A DNA stretch of 64,000 nucleotides from Thermoanaerobaculia bacterium (GTDB lineage Bacteria > Acidobacteriota > Thermoanaerobaculia > Multivoradales > J023). The notes under the pieces are model-generated. The model was not told where the DNA came from and searched no databases. It saw only the letters and a list, made by a program, of their open reading frames with translations. Position 1 is the first letter of the stretch, and the number at the start of each line of letters is the position of its first letter. The position numbers and the translations under genes were made by a program. The stretch covers positions 45,075-109,074 of the forward strand of contig JALCBJ010000008.1 in the NCBI GenBank assembly GCA_028066595.1. The letters run 5' to 3'. Below are positions 36,954 through 45,203 of the stretch, piece after piece.

Positions 36954-38254
36954 CAAACACCATCGGGGCGGCCTGCCAAGGCCTCGCCCAGAATCTCCGC
37001 CAGCCGGTCGATATGTTCCCGCCGGTGAGCGAGCGACAGGAAACCGACCTCGTACATCGACGGCGCGATGGCAATTCCCTTCTCTAGAAGGTGATGAAAG
37101 AGGTGCCGGTACGTCTCGGCCCAGGTGCCGTCGATCTCCGCGGAGGAGCGCGGTGCGCTGTCACAGCCGAGAGCCATCCAGAAGACCGAACCGACACGAA
37201 CCAGGCGAACAGGAATCTCAGCGCCCTCCAGCACCGGGCCCAGCGTCGTGTCGAGGTAACGTCCCAGCTCCTCCAACCGTTGCCAGCCGTCGTTCTGTTT
37301 CAGGTACCGCAAGGTCGTGACGCCTGCGGCCATGGCGACCGGATTGCCTGAGAGTGTTCCCGCCTGGTAGACACCACCGTTCGGTGCCAGATGCCCCATG
37401 ATCTCCTTCGAGGCACCGAACGCTCCGACCGGCAGGCCACCGCCGATGACTTTGCCGAAGGCTGCAATGTCGGGCTGGATTCCATACATTTCGGCTGCAC
37501 CGCCAGGTCCGACCCGGAAGCCACTGATGACCTCGTCGAAGATCAGAAGGGCGCCATGATCTCGGGTCAGCTGTCGAAGGTGCCCGAGCCACTCCGGACG
37601 TTGCAAAAGCAGGCCGTTGTTCGCGGGTATGGGTTCGAGAACGACACCGGCGATCCTCTCACCTACTTCGGCGAACAGTGCCTCGAGCTGCGCCTCGTCG
37701 TCCAGCGGGATCACCCGCGTGGATTCGACCATCCCCGGTGTAACGCCTTCCGACGAAGGTTTGCCAAAGGTGACCAGGCCAGAACCTGCCGAGATCAGAA
37801 GGGCATCGACGTGGCCGTGGTAGCAACCCTCGAACTTCACGATCAGATCGCGCCCCGTAGCGCCCCGGGCCAGTCGCACCGCACTCATCGTCGCCTCGGT
37901 CCCGGACGACACGCAGCGGATCTGTTCGATGGCCGGATAGGCGTCGACCACGTGCGTGGCGAGCTCTACCTCCCCGGGTGTCGGCGCCCCGTACGTGGTC
38001 CCACGCCGGATGGCGTCGACGACGGCTTCCACGACCTCCGGGTGAGCGTGACCGAGGATCAACGGGCCCCAGGAGCAAACGAAGTCCAGGTATTCGTCAC
38101 CATCCACCGAGTAGAGGTGGGCACCTTCGGCCCTCTCGATGACCAGCGGCGTGCCTCCTACGGCCCGGAATGCTCGAACCGGCGAATTGACGCCTCCGGG
38201 CATGACCTCTCGCGCGCGCTCGAAGAGTTGCTTGGATTTCGGTCCGGCACTCAT
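36953..38254 (-). CDS. hemL: Glutamate-1-semialdehyde 2,1-aminomutase
   Basis: A 433-residue PLP enzyme forming 5-aminolevulinate. Motifs: REVMPGGVNSPVRAFRAVGG, GDEYLDFVCSWGPLILGHAH, SSGTEATMSAVRLARG, KFEGCYHGHVDALL, LLIFDEVISGFRVGPGG, and the PLP-lysine region FGKVIGGGLPVGAFG. Together with hemA it makes up the C5 pathway. The start overlaps the stop of the short hemB-remnant ORF (ATGA at 38251-38254), and the stop overlaps the kinase start. Confidence 0.98.
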   Translation of the reverse strand: MSAGPKSKQLFERAREVMPGGVNSPVRAFRAVGGTPLVIERAEGAHLYSVDGDEYLDFVCSWGPLILGHAHPEVVEAVVDAIRRGTTYGAPTPGEVELATHVVDAYPAIEQIRCVSSGTEATMSAVRLARGATGRDLIVKFEGCYHGHVDALLISAGSGLVTFGKPSSEGVTPGMVESTRVIPLDDEAQLEALFAEVGERIAGVVLEPIPANNGLLLQRPEWLGHLRQLTRDHGALLIFDEVISGFRVGPGGAAEMYGIQPDIAAFGKVIGGGLPVGAFGASKEIMGHLAPNGGVYQAGTLSGNPVAMAAGVTTLRYLKQNDGWQRLEELGRYLDTTLGPVLEGAEIPVRLVRVGSVFWMALGCDSAPRSSAEIDGTWAETYRHLFHHLLEKGIAIAPSMYEVGFLSLAHRREHIDRLAEILGEALAGRPDGV

Positions 38255-38439
38255 GAGATGACAGCTCCTGTCCGTATCGTGTCGTTCGAAGTCATTCCAA
38301 CCATCCGTTTCGAAGCGCTTCTCGGGGGAGCGACCAGATCGGCGCCGGCCTCGGCGTGACTCAGCGCCGCCGAGGCCACCAACTCACGCAAAGCCGTGGT
38401 GCGCCGCAGCCGTCGTGGCCGTTCGACGGGATATCTCAT
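38251..38439 (-). pseudogene. hemB: hemB remnant (internally deleted porphobilinogen synthase)
   Basis: A 62-codon ORF in the slot where hemB lies in hemA-C-D-B-L clusters. Its first 20 residues match the HemB N-terminus (RPRRLRRTTALRELV; E. coli has RPRRLRKSPALR). They run straight into SHAEAGADLVAP, which resembles the segment near residues 150-165 of HemB (AGADxxAPS). The following residues PRSASKRMVGMTSNDT match nothing in HemB. All zinc-ligand cysteines and both active-site lysines are absent, so it cannot be an active enzyme. It overlaps hemD and hemL by ATGA at both ends. It could also be a de novo coupling peptide, but the two HemB-like blocks favour a remnant. Confidence 0.7.
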
Positions 38440-39242
38440 GAAATGGTCTCCACCGGTATGTCTAGAGGCTGCGACGCCCCGGATTGGAACTGGCGATACA
38501 AATCGAGCAACGCCTCGAGGCCGGGTGACTCGGCAACTCCAGCTGGTCTCAACCCGGCATCCTCGATCGCCGATGCTGTCGTGGGCCCAATCGCAAAGAG
38601 TGGCACATCCGGCTCCACCCGAGCTTGAGCCAACAATCCCGCGACAGCTGAGGGGCTAGCCAAGAAGACGGCATCCACCTCCAGGTGTCTACGATCCGTG
38701 GCATCTGATGCGAAGAAGCGAGTCTCATAGAGATCGAATCGCTCGACTCGCCAACCTGCGACACGGAGTGCCTCTTCCACGTCGCGGCGACCGCCGCGGG
38801 CTACCGCCAGGATGGCGCGGGCGGGATCCTGTGCAGCCAGTAGTCGTCCCAGGGCCTCTCCGCGTGCCTCGTCGGCAGGTGGCTGGAGGTCGCAGCGCGA
38901 GAATTCCTGCCTGCACCGGCCAGCGGTCGAGGGTCCGACTGCAGCCACCTGAAGTACGGCCGGTATTTGCGTCCTTGCTCCCGAAAGCCACCGGTTAGCG
39001 ACCGCGACACCATTGGGTGAGGTGAAGACCAGCCAGTCGCCGCGGGCAGCTGAAGTCACAGCATCGACGAAACGCCCGATCCTGTCCGCGCCCTCGACGG
39101 CCACCAGCTCCAGACATGGAAAGTCGACGGGATGCATCCCTGCCTGGCGAAGGCGGCTGGACCAAACACGGTTGCCGTCACGATCTCGGGTTACCAAGAT
39201 CCGTGGACCGTCGAGAGTGCCACTGCGAGCGATCCGGATCAC
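38436..39242 (-). CDS. hemD: Uroporphyrinogen-III synthase
   Basis: About 268 residues. The family is poorly conserved but recognisable: GPRILVTRDRDGNRVWSSRL at the N-terminus, WLVFTSPNGVAVANRWL, VAAVGPSTAGRCRQ, and the second half with LASPSAVAGLLAQ and FAIGPTTASAIEDAGLRPA. It cyclises hydroxymethylbilane with D-ring inversion. The GTG start overlaps the hemC stop (GTGA), and the stop overlaps the next short ORF (ATGA). Confidence 0.93.
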   Translation of the reverse strand: MIRIARSGTLDGPRILVTRDRDGNRVWSSRLRQAGMHPVDFPCLELVAVEGADRIGRFVDAVTSAARGDWLVFTSPNGVAVANRWLSGARTQIPAVLQVAAVGPSTAGRCRQEFSRCDLQPPADEARGEALGRLLAAQDPARAILAVARGGRRDVEEALRVAGWRVERFDLYETRFFASDATDRRHLEVDAVFLASPSAVAGLLAQARVEPDVPLFAIGPTTASAIEDAGLRPAGVAESPGLEALLDLYRQFQSGASQPLDIPVETIS

Positions 39243-40141
39243 TTCAGCTGCTCCCAGACCTCTCGGGCCAGCCGCTCCGGATCGCAACCAAGACCTGACG
39301 CCCGACGCAAACCGCGCTGCATCTCGCGGCCTCCGAAGATAGCGTTCATCCGGAGTCCTTCCTCGGTGCTCCGGCACCAGGCACCAAAGGCGACATGGCA
39401 GCCTGCGTCCATCCGTTCCAGCAGAAGCCGCTCCGCCTGTACGCAGCGGTAGACATCGGCGTCGTTCAGTACGGCGACGGCGGATGCAGCCGGGTCATCA
39501 CGGCGGACCTGGAGCGCCAGGGCGCCCTGAGACGGAGCCGGCACGAATCGCTCCGGATCGAGCCGCAGCTCCAGGAGTCCGCTCCTCTCGCCGTCGAGAT
39601 CCTGCGCCAAACGATCGATCCCGGCCGCGGCGAGCACGATCGCATCGTGCTCGCCGTCTTGCAGCTTGCGAAGGCGCGTCGGGACGTTACCCCGTAGGGT
39701 GCCCACTTCGAGATCCGGCCGCATGTCCAGAAGAAGCGCCCGGCGGCGTGCCGCTGCCGTACCCACCCGTGCACCTCGAAACAGGGGCAAGGGCCCTGGT
39801 GCCGACCGGTCGACCGCGTCGGCGCGGACGAGGAGGAGGTCGGCTGGATCCCGTCTCTCCGGCACTGCCGCGACGGTAAGCTCCGAAGGCGAGTCGGACG
39901 GCAGGTCCTTGTAGGAATGGACCGCCAGATCCACTTCACCACGCACGAGAGCCTGCTCCAGCGACCGAACGAAGATCCCGGCGGCGCCCAGGTTCTCGAA
40001 CGCGACGTCGCGGTGCAGATCGCCCTGGGTCTGGATGACCTGGAGGACCACCTCGTGGCCGAGGGCTTCGAGCCTTGACTTGATGCCGTTGGACTGCGCG
40101 AGCGCCAGCCGGGAGCCGCGGGTGCCGAGCCGGAGCTTCAT
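39239..40141 (-). CDS. hemC: Hydroxymethylbilane synthase (porphobilinogen deaminase)
   Basis: A 300-residue enzyme polymerising four porphobilinogens. Motifs: LRLGTRGSRLALAQSNGIKS, IQTQGD, VDLAVHSYKDLPSD, VGTAAARRRALLLDMRPDLE, LRGNVPTRLRKLQDGEHDAI, FVPAPSQGALALQVRRDD. The dipyrromethane-attachment cysteine is in ERMDAGCHVAFGAWC, a divergent form of the usual GGCxxPxG. The start overlaps the hemA stop by 4 nt. Confidence 0.97.
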   Translation of the reverse strand: MKLRLGTRGSRLALAQSNGIKSRLEALGHEVVLQVIQTQGDLHRDVAFENLGAAGIFVRSLEQALVRGEVDLAVHSYKDLPSDSPSELTVAAVPERRDPADLLLVRADAVDRSAPGPLPLFRGARVGTAAARRRALLLDMRPDLEVGTLRGNVPTRLRKLQDGEHDAIVLAAAGIDRLAQDLDGERSGLLELRLDPERFVPAPSQGALALQVRRDDPAASAVAVLNDADVYRCVQAERLLLERMDAGCHVAFGAWCRSTEEGLRMNAIFGGREMQRGLRRASGLGCDPERLAREVWEQLK

Positions 40142-41502
40142 GGCTTCGCGACCGTTTCCGGAGCTGCCTGCCGACCCCCGGCCAGCTTTTCCTGACTGGC
40201 ATCACGCACGCCTTCCGCCAGCTCTCGATCCGACGCCGCCAGAAAAACATCTACAGCCTCCGGCCCGCACTCTGCCGCCAGAGCACGTAGGCCACGCCGG
40301 GGAACATGGGCGAAGCGCTGGGCGAGGTTGCGGCCGAAGCGCTCGATGGCATCGCGCTCAGCGTCCCCGAGATGCCGCAGATCTTTCCGGAAGAGATGCT
40401 CCAAGCGGTCGTTGACCGTCGAGTGATACATCCGATGTAGAGCCGCCATGGTTGCCGACGTGGTCTCCTCCGCAACCTTCCGACGCAGCTCGTCGAGTGC
40501 CGCATCGACGACCTCCCGTGCTTCGGCCGACTCCGCAAGGCGCTGGACACGATCTCCTTCGGCGCGCTGGCTGATGTGTTGCATCGAATAGAGCGGCAGT
40601 CGTAGCGTCTCTGCGGCCCGGTGATCGATGTCCGCCGGGATTCCGAAGTCGACCAAGACCGGCTTCGGATCTTGGTCTGCGAGGCGGGCCAGCACGTCAT
40701 GCTGGAGTACCGCAACCGACGCGCCGGTGGCGCAGAGTACTCCCGCCACGCGGGGCGGCTCTTGCCGGAATTCCGACAAGCCGAGGAATCTCGCACCGAG
40801 AAACTCCGCTAGTTTTCCACCACGTTCCGCGCTGCGGTTGACGACCAGGAGCTCCCAGCCGTCGGATCGCAGACGGGCCCCGCATCGTTCGGTCATCGGC
40901 GAAACACCCAACAGCGCGACGGGCAGACCCGACGAGGCAGCGACGCCAATGTGCTCCAGCGCCTCGCGGAAGCTCTCGAGGCCGATCTCGGCCAGCGATG
41001 TCCGCCCCTCGGCCAACGCGGTCTGCTGACTGACTTTGCGCGCTACCCTGAGGGCTTCACGTACCGCCCAATCCAATCGTGGACCGGTCAGGCCGAGGTC
41101 CCTGGCCAGCTCGAACTCACCGCGCAGCTGGCCACGGATCTCCCGCTCACCGAGTTGTGCCGAGTCGAGCCCCGACGCCACGAGCAACAGATGCTCCAAC
41201 GCACCCTCGCCACCCCACATGCGCAACAGGCGCTCCGCTTCGCCGGTATCGGGTGAACGGCCCATCAGGGTGACGAAGAGGCGACGGCGAATCTCCGTCA
41301 ACGGCACGGTACCTCCGTGGGCGAACAGCACCTCGACACGATTGCAGGTGGCCAGGTAGACCAGCTCGTCGACCCCCAAGCTGCGCCGCAACTCGGGTAA
41401 CTGCTCCGGCTGCTGCTCCTTCGCGATGGTCAGGGGTTCGAGGCCGGCGGTGCCACAGCGTTTCCAGCTCGCACCGATGATGCCCAAGCGGTCCATGTCC
41501 AT
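40138..41502 (-). CDS. hemA: Glutamyl-tRNA reductase, divergent
   Basis: A 454-residue enzyme making glutamate-1-semialdehyde from Glu-tRNA. The catalytic Cys is in YLATCNRVEVLFA, and the second motif ASGLDSAQLGEREIRGQLRG is well kept. The C-terminal dimerisation domain is present (ATMAALHRMYHSTVNDRLEH, FGRNLAQRFAHVPRRGLRAL). The NADPH loop, usually GxGxMG, reads LLGVSPMTERCGARL, and several neighbouring residues are unusual. The role rests on the gene order and the catalytic motif. It starts 66 nt after the SDR gene. Confidence 0.92.
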   Translation of the reverse strand: MDMDRLGIIGASWKRCGTAGLEPLTIAKEQQPEQLPELRRSLGVDELVYLATCNRVEVLFAHGGTVPLTEIRRRLFVTLMGRSPDTGEAERLLRMWGGEGALEHLLLVASGLDSAQLGEREIRGQLRGEFELARDLGLTGPRLDWAVREALRVARKVSQQTALAEGRTSLAEIGLESFREALEHIGVAASSGLPVALLGVSPMTERCGARLRSDGWELLVVNRSAERGGKLAEFLGARFLGLSEFRQEPPRVAGVLCATGASVAVLQHDVLARLADQDPKPVLVDFGIPADIDHRAAETLRLPLYSMQHISQRAEGDRVQRLAESAEAREVVDAALDELRRKVAEETTSATMAALHRMYHSTVNDRLEHLFRKDLRHLGDAERDAIERFGRNLAQRFAHVPRRGLRALAAECGPEAVDVFLAASDRELAEGVRDASQEKLAGGRQAAPETVAKP

Positions 41503-41568
41503 GGTGTACCACGCCCACCGATCGGTCGTGTCACGGCCCTGTCATCGAGCCCGGCGGCCGAATCTCTC

Positions 41569-42435
41569 CTACGCCGGGAGATCCTCGATCAGGGCCCCGT
41601 AACCTGTACGAAAGTCGGGATAGCGAAACTCATATCCAGAATCCAGAAGCAGGCGATTCGAGCACCGCTTGCTGCTGCGGAGTCTCCGCGCTCTCTCGCT
41701 GGGCTGCCCGACGGGCGGGTCGGGCAGATCGAGCCGCCGAGCGAGCCAACGCTTCACTTCACCGTCCAGGGCTGGCTCGCTATCGACCCCCAGGTAGATA
41801 GGTTCCGGGGTGACTAGCTTCCCGAGGTGGTCCAGCACACCGACACAATCTTCGACATGAATACGGTTGGTCCAAACCGGGGGCTCGAAGCAGGTAGCCT
41901 GCCCCTGACGGATCGTGTCGAGCAGGCGCGTACGTCCGGGGCCGTAGATACCGGCGAAACGGACGACGACGGCGCGGAAGCCTCGCTCCTCGGCCGCCTC
42001 GAACAGCAGGCGCTCCCCTTCCAGCAGACGAAGGCCGGCGAACTGCTCGGGGCTCGTCGGAGAGCTCTCATCCACCTCGACGCCGTCCGACTGGGTGTAC
42101 ACCGAAGTGCTACCGACATGCAGCCAGCGCTCGGGTGGCCGTTTCAACGCTGTCAGGAGCGTCCGAACCCCTTCGACGTATGCGGACCGATAGGCCTCGT
42201 CAGAAAAGCCGTCGGCGGCCGCGGTGTAGGCGACGATGTCGACCTCCGGTAATGACGGTAGAGAGTCCGGCGCCGAGAGGTCTCCCGCAATGGGCTCCAA
42301 CTCTGCGGGAAGATTTTCCACGCGACGTCGCAGGCCCCAGACTCGGTGCCCGGTCCGGGCGAGCGTAGTTCCCAGACGTCCGCCCAGGTCTCCACAACCC
42401 GCGATCAGAACCCGGGTGGCGCGAGCCTCGGTCAA
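41569..42435 (-). CDS. NAD(P)-dependent SDR/epimerase-like protein
   Basis: A 288-residue extended/atypical short-chain dehydrogenase. The Rossmann motif is [19 protein letters not shown], with [30 protein letters not shown] and [14 protein letters not shown]. The TxSVYxxxxG and lack of a full YxxxK resemble YeeZ-type proteins, whose substrates are unknown. The TTG start overlaps the hemF stop (TTGA). Its place between hemF and hemA suggests a tie to tetrapyrrole metabolism, but no activity can be assigned. Confidence 0.88.
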   Translation of the reverse strand: MTEARATRVLIAGCGDLGGRLGTTLARTGHRVWGLRRRVENLPAELEPIAGDLSAPDSLPSLPEVDIVAYTAAADGFSDEAYRSAYVEGVRTLLTALKRPPERWLHVGSTSVYTQSDGVEVDESSPTSPEQFAGLRLLEGERLLFEAAEERGFRAVVVRFAGIYGPGRTRLLDTIRQGQATCFEPPVWTNRIHVEDCVGVLDHLGKLVTPEPIYLGVDSEPALDGEVKRWLARRLDLPDPPVGQPSERARRLRSSKRCSNRLLLDSGYEFRYPDFRTGYGALIEDLPA

Positions 42436-43400
42436 CCGCTGGTCTCCTGCAGCCAGTCGCGGGGAGTCAGATAACGGTCGTACAGTCGGGCCTCCTGCGA
42501 ACCCTCCTCGGGCGTGTAGTCGTAGGTCCAGCGAACCCTCGGCGGCATGGAAACGAGGATGGACTCCGCCCGCCCCGCTGCCTGCAGACCGAAACGCGTA
42601 CCTCGGTCATAGATCAGGTTGAATTCGACATACCGGCCTCGGCGATACAGCTGGAACTCCCGCTGACGTTCACCGAATTCCATGACTCTTCGGCGATCGA
42701 GAATCGGCAGATAGGCGGGCAGGAACGCGTCCCCCAGACTGCGGACCATCGCGAAGCACCGCTCGAAGGAACTCTCGGCGAAGTCGTCGAAAAAGACCCC
42801 GCCGATGCCTCGCGGCTCCTGTCGATGGCGGAGGAAGAAGTATTCGTCACACTGGCTCTTGAAACGTGGGTACAGGTCGCCGAGCTCGTCGCGGAACGGC
42901 TCGAGCGCCTGTCGGGCCGTCTCGTGCCAATGGACACAGTCCTCGTCGAAGCCATAGTACGGCGTCAGATCGAACCCTCCGCCGAACCACCAGCAGCTCT
43001 CTTCTTCTCCGTCGTCCCCGACAGACGTCGCCTCGAAAAACCGATAGTTGGCGTGACAGGTGGGTGCGTAGGGATTTGCAGGGTGGACGATCCACGACAT
43101 CGACACCGCTTGGAACGAGGCGCCCTCCAGCTCGGGGCGCCGCTCCGTCGCAGCGGCAGGCAGCTTGGCACCCACCGTATGGCTGAAGTTCACCCCCCCA
43201 CGCTCGATCACGTTCCCCTCCAGCACCCGCGGACGCGACAGTCCGGCGCCCCGAGGGAAGACGTCCTCGCGAAACGGCCTGCCCTCCCGCTCCGCCAACG
43301 CATCGCAGACGCGATCCTGGAGGTCCATGAGGTAGGCGCGAACGGCCTCGGCTCTCGGAACCGCGCCCGCTTTGCTGGTCGGAGTTTCGGTGCCGGTCAT
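42432..43400 (-). CDS. hemF: Oxygen-dependent coproporphyrinogen-III oxidase
   Basis: A 322-residue enzyme converting coproporphyrinogen III to protoporphyrinogen IX using O2. Motifs: [85 protein letters not shown], and [17 protein letters not shown]. Its presence implies aerobic life. The start [10 protein letters not shown] at 43400 is chosen because the upstream extension is non-homologous; no strong Shine-Dalgarno is seen. It is the first gene of the heme cluster, with its promoter presumably in the 149-bp divergent gap. Confidence 0.97.
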   Translation of the reverse strand: MTGTETPTSKAGAVPRAEAVRAYLMDLQDRVCDALAEREGRPFREDVFPRGAGLSRPRVLEGNVIERGGVNFSHTVGAKLPAAATERRPELEGASFQAVSMSWIVHPANPYAPTCHANYRFFEATSVGDDGEEESCWWFGGGFDLTPYYGFDEDCVHWHETARQALEPFRDELGDLYPRFKSQCDEYFFLRHRQEPRGIGGVFFDDFAESSFERCFAMVRSLGDAFLPAYLPILDRRRVMEFGERQREFQLYRRGRYVEFNLIYDRGTRFGLQAAGRAESILVSMPPRVRWTYDYTPEEGSQEARLYDRYLTPRDWLQETSG

Positions 43401-43549
43401 TGCGCTGGTTGTAACACATGCGGGACGCTGACGCGGTCGGGGAGTGACCCGTTGAGAAATTGCCAAAGCTCGATATGTCCGATACTCTTTGCCTATTGTG
43501 CACCGCGTCTCACGAGGCGCGAGTGCTTTTTCTGCTCTGGAGATCCACC

Positions 43550-44080
43550 GTGAACCTGCTGCAACCGAATATCGATCGCAAGGCGCAACAAGATCATCTG
43601 GCAACGGTTTGTGAACGGGGTCTGGAGGCCTGTCGCAGAGGCGACTTCGAGGCCGGAATGGTCGACCTCCTATGGCTGATTCAGGGTAAGCAGGCCAAAA
43701 ATCTGCCGAGCGCCGCCTACTCCTACCTGGGCTACGGCGTTGCCCGCTACAAGCGGAACGTGGCTCAGGGTGTGCGGCTGTGTAAGCACGCCATCAAGCT
43801 CGAGTGGTTCCAGCCCGACAACTATCTGAACCTCGCGCGATCCTGCCTGCTCTCCGACCGGTACAAGCGGGAGGCGGTAGAGGCGGTCCGCGACGGTCTG
43901 AAGGTAGATCCCGATCATCCGGAGCTGCTCGCGCTGCAGACCCGACTCGGGCACCGGCGGCCACCGGTGCTCGGGTTTCTGCCGCGGAGCAGTATTCTGA
44001 ATCGGATCTTGGGTGGCCTACGCGCGTCGTTCAGCCGGTCCGGCGGCAGCAAGAAGAACGGCGGCGAAGCCCCAGCCTGA
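43550..44080 (+). CDS. Small TPR-like helical protein
   Basis: A 176-residue all-helical protein. Three tetratricopeptide-like repeats are visible around residues 18-130, including [40 protein letters not shown] and [20 protein letters not shown]. The C-terminus is basic and Gly/Ser-rich with [23 protein letters not shown] 43550 is chosen since GGAG lies 7 nt upstream; longer forms have an unlikely N-terminus. It is divergent from hemF and convergent to the NUDIX gene, and its stop sits within a shared perfect hairpin. Confidence 0.8.
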   Translation: MNLLQPNIDRKAQQDHLATVCERGLEACRRGDFEAGMVDLLWLIQGKQAKNLPSAAYSYLGYGVARYKRNVAQGVRLCKHAIKLEWFQPDNYLNLARSCLLSDRYKREAVEAVRDGLKVDPDHPELLALQTRLGHRRPPVLGFLPRSSILNRILGGLRASFSRSGGSKKNGGEAPA

Positions 44081-44096
44081 AGCCCTTCAGGCTGGG
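44071..44096. terminator. Bidirectional perfect hairpin between convergent genes
   Basis: CCCAGCCTGAA (44071-44081) and TTCAGGCTGGG (44086-44096) are fully complementary around the loop GCCC. The left arm contains the TGA of the TPR gene and the right arm contains the TGA of the NUDIX gene on the other strand. Only 6 bp separate the two stops. No T-tract is present on either side. Confidence 0.65.
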
Positions 44097-44560
44097 TTCC
44101 CATCCGGCGCCTGAAGGATTCTCCGTAGCTTGGGCAAGATCGGACGATCTGCTGTTGCCCAATCTACGGTGTCGAGATCCTGGGGTCCCAACCAGCGCAC
44201 TTCGTCATGATCCAGCAGCCGTCCGAGGCTGCGGCCCCCGGTCCACGGCACGACGTAGACATCGAGGACGATGCGACGTCGCCGATGGTCGTCGATTCCC
44301 CTCCCGATGAGCTCACCGATCGCCAGGTCCAAGCCGAGCTCCTCCCGTAGCTCCCTGCGCAATGCCTGCTGCGGCGTCTCGTCGTCCTCGATCTTGCCGC
44401 CTGGAAACTCCCACTTTCCCGCGGCCGAAACATGAGGAGCGCGGCGTGCAGCCAGCACCTTGCCACGCCGCAGCAATGCTGCACCGACCACGTGCACACT
44501 TCGCTTTCGGCTCGAGCGAGGGACGGGTGACGTTGGCTTGGAAGGAGCCCTCTTGGACAC
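44087..44560 (-). CDS. NUDIX hydrolase, MutT/8-oxo-dGTP diphosphatase-like
   Basis: A 157-residue protein. The Nudix box is GGKIEDDETPQQALRRELRE followed by ELGL, matching GX5EX7REUXEEXGU. Flanking features (VHVVGAALLRRGKVLAARRA and KWEFPGGKIE) are typical of MutT-type 8-oxo-dGTP diphosphatases that cleanse the nucleotide pool. The first 22 residues are basic and low complexity. The GTG start lacks a clear ribosome binding site. It is divergent from the flavin reductase gene by 70 bp. Confidence 0.92.
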   Translation of the reverse strand: MSKRAPSKPTSPVPRSSRKRSVHVVGAALLRRGKVLAARRAPHVSAAGKWEFPGGKIEDDETPQQALRRELREELGLDLAIGELIGRGIDDHRRRRIVLDVYVVPWTGGRSLGRLLDHDEVRWLGPQDLDTVDWATADRPILPKLRRILQAPDGNPA

Positions 44561-44630
44561 GTCGGAAAAGTTATCATCGGGCCCACGGCCGGGCTATCAG
44601 CAGCCATTGCCAGACCACCGAGGATCTTCG

Positions 44631-45203
44631 ATGCCCATCAGTTCGGAAGCCTTCCGCGACGCGCTACGTCTGTTCCCAGCAGGCGTGACTCTCGTGACGA
44701 CCCGCACAGCAGACGGGCGCGTCCACGGCATGACCGTGTCCGCTTTCGCCTCCGTCTCACCCAAGCCGCCCCTCATCGTCGTCTCGATCGACCATTCCCA
44801 CACCATGCACGGTCTGCTTCAGGAGGGGTGTCGGTCAGAACAGGCCACCTTCGGCGTCAACATCTTGGCGGAGGATCAGCAGCACCTGTCGAACCGCTTC
44901 GCCTTCATCAAGGACGAGGATCGGTTCGACGAAGGGATATGGACCAGTGCCCGGACCGGTGCCCCGATCCTCGCGGACGCCCTCGCCTGGTTGGACTGCC
45001 GAGTTCACTCCTTCCACCAAGCGGGTACACATACGCTCTACGTCGGCGAGGTCGAAGCCTCGAAAGTCCCGCGAGACGATCAACGGCCTCTGGTCTATTG
45101 GAACCGCGGCTACCGCCACCTGCGCGAGCCCCACGGGCCCAGCTCCAGGCCAGAGGGAGACACGACGGACTCGTCCCACAGCGATCAGGGAGCTGACGAA
45201 TGA
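44631..45203 (+). CDS. Flavin reductase-like FMN-binding protein
   Basis: A 190-residue protein of the flavin reductase/DIM6-NTAB family. Signature segments are LRLFPAGVTLVTTRTADGRV, HGMTVSAFASVSPKPPLIVV, FGVNILAEDQQHLSNRFA and the C-terminal TLYVGEVEASKV followed by PLVYWNRGYRHL. It probably supplies reduced FMN to a monooxygenase or acts as a stand-alone reductase. ATG 44631 is preceded by GAGG. Its stop overlaps polX by 4 nt (ATGA), though the two functions are unrelated. Confidence 0.92.
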   Translation: MPISSEAFRDALRLFPAGVTLVTTRTADGRVHGMTVSAFASVSPKPPLIVVSIDHSHTMHGLLQEGCRSEQATFGVNILAEDQQHLSNRFAFIKDEDRFDEGIWTSARTGAPILADALAWLDCRVHSFHQAGTHTLYVGEVEASKVPRDDQRPLVYWNRGYRHLREPHGPSSRPEGDTTDSSHSDQGADE

